Source of the DNA: Bacteroidota bacterium
Lineage (GTDB): Bacteria > Bacteroidota > Bacteroidia > Chitinophagales > Chitinophagaceae
Reading direction: 5' to 3'
NCBI GenBank assembly: GCA_023436685.1
Contig: JAEZIL010000263.1
Span: 1-9,461, forward strand
Length of the DNA: 9,461 nt
Numbering within the stretch: the stretch's first letter is position 1; each line of letters begins with the position of its first letter. Both the position numbers and the translations under genes were made by a program. Shown one piece after another: positions 8,142-9,461 of this stretch. The notes beneath the pieces are model-generated. The model had not been told where the DNA came from. It ran no database searches and saw nothing but the letters and a program-made list of their open reading frames with translations.

Positions 8142-8149
8142 CAAATGTA
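8142..8149 (-). promoter_or_regulatory. Candidate -7 promoter element for porZ-recO
   Basis: On the minus strand TACATTTG matches the Bacteroidota -7 consensus TAnnTTTG perfectly, 16 bases before the porZ ATG, leaving a leader of only about 10 bases. It lies in the 80-base gap after purN, so porZ-recO can be transcribed apart from purN. The nearest TTTG (-33 type, minus strand 8180-8177) is 27 bases away, longer than the usual spacing of about 20, so the -33 box is weak or absent. Confidence 0.5.
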
Positions 8150-8205
8150 CAGAAATTTAAAACGTTGCAGTAATTTCAAATATTGCCTACAGTTCCTTTT
8201 AACCG

Positions 8206-8772
8206 TTACAAATGCCGGAGTAAAAATTCTATGGTACGCGGAAAATAAAAATGCTCTAGTTGATGAATTTTTCCGGCTAATAACGATGCATTATCCTTAT
8301 CCTCAATTTTACATCTTGCCTGCACTATTATATCGCCACTATCGTAAACATCATTTACATAATGAATTGTAATACCTGATTCTTTTTCCCCTGCATTAAT
8401 AACAGCCTCATGAACATATGCACCGTACATGCCTTTACCTCCGTATTTAGGCAACAAGGCGGGGTGTATATTGATGATCTTATCCGGGAACGCTTCAACT
8501 AATGTATGGGGAATCTTCCAGAGAAAGCCGGCTAGTACAATTAGCGAAGGTTTAATTTGTTGAATTCGTAATAAGAGCTCGGGCTCTTTAAATGTATCGC
8601 GGGTTATAATAATAGTTTCTATGCCGTTCTCATAGGCAATATTTAGCACACCTGCATCCGGCTTATTACACACAATCAAATCAACACGAGCTTTACCATT
8701 TTGTTTAAAGTATTCAATAATAGCTTTGGCATTAGTACCGCCACCCGAAGCAAATATGACCAGAGAATGCAT
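8206..8772 (-). CDS. purN: Phosphoribosylglycinamide formyltransferase (GAR transformylase, PurN)
   Basis: A 188-residue cytoplasmic enzyme that transfers the formyl group of 10-formyltetrahydrofolate to GAR, giving FGAR, the third step of purine synthesis. The phosphate-binding loop is ASGGGTNAKAI (8-18). The catalytic triad is intact: Asn101 and His103 in INIHPALLPKYGG, and Asp144 in HYVNDVYDSGDIIVQ, matching Asn106, His108 and Asp144 of the E. coli enzyme. AGFLWKIP (81-88) lines the folate side. The length is slightly short of E. coli PurN (about 210), as is common in Bacteroidota. The ATG at 8772 starts directly before MHSLVIFASGGG, leaving no room for a different start. No other purine gene is adjacent. 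It is divergent from the hslR-like gene, and a gap of 80 bases with its own candidate promoter separates it from porZ. Confidence 0.96.
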   Translation of the reverse strand: MHSLVIFASGGGTNAKAIIEYFKQNGKARVDLIVCNKPDAGVLNIAYENGIETIIITRDTFKEPELLLRIQQIKPSLIVLAGFLWKIPHTLVEAFPDKIINIHPALLPKYGGKGMYGAYVHEAVINAGEKESGITIHYVNDVYDSGDIIVQARCKIEDKDNASLLAGKIHQLEHFYFPRTIEFLLRHL

Positions 8773-8789
8773 ATAAAGTATCTATCTGC

Positions 8790-8797
8790 CAAAAGTA
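8790..8797 (-). promoter_or_regulatory. Candidate -7 promoter element for purN
   Basis: On the minus strand TACTTTTG is a perfect TAnnTTTG match, 17 bases before the purN ATG, nearly the same spacing as the element before porZ. The leader would be about 11 bases. No convincing -33 TTTG is found about 20 bases upstream. There is no sign of a purine riboswitch: the whole gap to the divergent gene is 88 bases and the leader is too short to hold one. Confidence 0.45.
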
Positions 8798-8860
8798 GTA
8801 AACGCTTGCGGCTTAGCTTGTATTCTCTGCCGTATTGCATGAAATTTTTTAATTTACAGT

Positions 8861-9250
8861 ATGAGTGAGAAACTGAGGTTGGATAAGTATCTATGGGCGA
8901 TAAGGATATTTAAAACGCGTACACAAGCCACTGCTGCCTGCGATGAGGGTAAAGTAAAATTTAAAGGAGCCAATGTAAAACCTGCGCGGGTGGTGGCTAT
9001 TGGGGACAGGTATGATATTAAAGCACAGGAACGGAAGTGGACAATTGAGGTAACAGGCCTAATACAAAACAGGGTTAGTTACGAGTTAGCTATACAAAAC
9101 TATATTGATCTTACATCGGAAGAGGATAAGCAGCTGAACAAAGTAATTGCCTCTAGCTTCTACACGGGTAAGCGCCTTAGCAAAACAGGTCGCCCCACTA
9201 AGAAACAGCGGCGCGACCTGAATGAATTATTTGGAGAAGCAGATGACTAA
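8861..9250 (+). CDS. hslR: S4-domain RNA-binding protein, Hsp15/HslR family
   Basis: A 129-residue cytoplasmic protein close to the usual Hsp15 length (about 133). The S4 RNA-binding domain covers about residues 5-60: RLDKYLWAIRIFKTRTQA, then EGKVKFKGANVKPARVV and GD at 48-49. The basic C-terminal tail GRPTKKQRRDL (110-120) is the mark of Hsp15 and separates it from pseudouridine synthases and other S4 proteins. In E. coli, Hsp15 binds free 50S subunits that still carry a nascent peptidyl-tRNA, helping to recycle stalled ribosomes after heat shock. That role is assumed here by family. ATG at 8861 follows an AT-rich leader (GAAATTTTTTAATTTACAGT) without a Shine-Dalgarno; no perfect -7 element was found in the 88-base gap shared with purN. 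Its stop interlocks with that of the next, opposite gene. Confidence 0.9.
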   Translation: MSEKLRLDKYLWAIRIFKTRTQATAACDEGKVKFKGANVKPARVVAIGDRYDIKAQERKWTIEVTGLIQNRVSYELAIQNYIDLTSEEDKQLNKVIASSFYTGKRLSKTGRPTKKQRRDLNELFGEADD

Positions 9251-9461
9251 TAAATAAGAGCGGAATTATCGGGTTTAGCTAAGAACCATGTTACACCAAG
9301 GTCTTGGCTGCGATAAAGTCCTTTATCCGTAGCCAGATAAACTAATTGTACGATACGATCGTTCTTGTAAAGATTGCTTTTCGAGGCTATACCGCGTATT
9401 GTAGCACCTTGGTCCAACCCTTGGTTAGACGGCTCAAGTATAGTGCTGTTCAACGCTATAC
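9247..9461 (-). CDS. C-terminal fragment of a BNR/Asp-box repeat protein (runs off right edge)
   Basis: An open frame enters from the right edge and ends in TAG at 9249-9247; 70 complete codons are visible. A TTG at 9453 could be taken as a start, but the frame stays open to the edge and the content looks internal, so this is the tail of a longer gene. It contains one complete Asp box, SQDLGVTW (9309-9286), matching SxDxGxTW, preceded by VYLATDKGLYR, the usual strand before such a box. This is the last blade of a BNR, sialidase-like or Ycf48-like beta-propeller. The protein ends 12 residues after the box (KPDNSALIY) and has no T9SS sorting domain, unlike the PorZ-like protein. Substrate and function cannot be told from this fragment. 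Export cannot be judged without the N-terminus. Confidence 0.75.
   Translation of the reverse strand, partial: IALNSTILEPSNQGLDQGATIRGIASKSNLYKNDRIVQLVYLATDKGLYRSQDLGVTWFLAKPDNSALIY

Noticed and set aside
8073..8372. A 99-codon plus-strand frame running from inside porZ across the gap into purN
   Set aside because: It overlaps two firmly identified genes on the opposite strand, its translation has no recognisable motif, and no start context supports it.
8773..8860. Purine riboswitch or other structured RNA upstream of purN
   Set aside because: The gap is 88 bases and the likely purN leader about 11 bases, too short for an aptamer; no paired helices of riboswitch type were seen.
1..9461. Mobile element, phage, CRISPR or defence system
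   Set aside because: No transposase, integrase, terminal repeats, spaced direct repeats or toxin-antitoxin/restriction genes were found; all but two genes (the 52-residue protein and the edge fragment) are well-known core or envelope families.

Overview
The window looks like an ordinary chromosomal segment from a member of the Bacteroidota. The evidence is an outer-membrane DUF5686/carboxypeptidase-regulatory protein, a type IX secretion (T9SS) component with a type A C-terminal sorting domain (PorZ-like), Bacteroidota-type PurN and RecO sequences, no Shine-Dalgarno sequences where they would be expected, and promoter -7 elements of the Bacteroidota form TAnnTTTG. A Chitinophagales/Sphingobacteriales-like lineage is my guess; the sequence does not prove it. 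I see no mobile element, CRISPR array, tRNA, rRNA or defence system. No gap between genes exceeds about 150 bases.

Layout. Plus strand 54-2609: large secreted/outer-membrane DUF5686 protein with a GTG start. Minus strand 4797-2606: a two-gene unit, M23 (LytM-type) cell-wall peptidase followed by the Bcp peroxiredoxin, joined by a TAATG stop/start overlap. Plus strand 4942-5100: a 52-residue membrane protein with its own candidate promoter. Minus strand 8125-5097: porZ followed by recO, again joined by TAATG and preceded by a perfect -7 element. Minus strand 8772-8206: purN, also with a perfect -7 element. Plus strand 8861-9250: an Hsp15/HslR-like S4 RNA-binding protein. Minus strand 9461-9247: the C-terminal end of a BNR/Asp-box repeat protein that runs off the right edge.

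How the genes relate. Three genes are envelope-related (DUF5686 outer-membrane protein, M23 peptidase, PorZ at the cell surface). The others are housekeeping: peroxide detoxification, recombinational repair, purine synthesis and ribosome/heat-shock salvage. The pairings peptidase-peroxiredoxin and PorZ-RecO look like co-transcription of functionally unrelated genes, not pathways. The genome is very compact here: all three convergent gene pairs interlock their stop codons over 4 bases, and both co-directional pairs overlap by one base.

Nothing here amounts to a clear undescribed system. The items most worth a second look are the 52-residue membrane protein, the interlocked convergent ends, the TAATG-coupled porZ-recO pair and the short-leader promoters.
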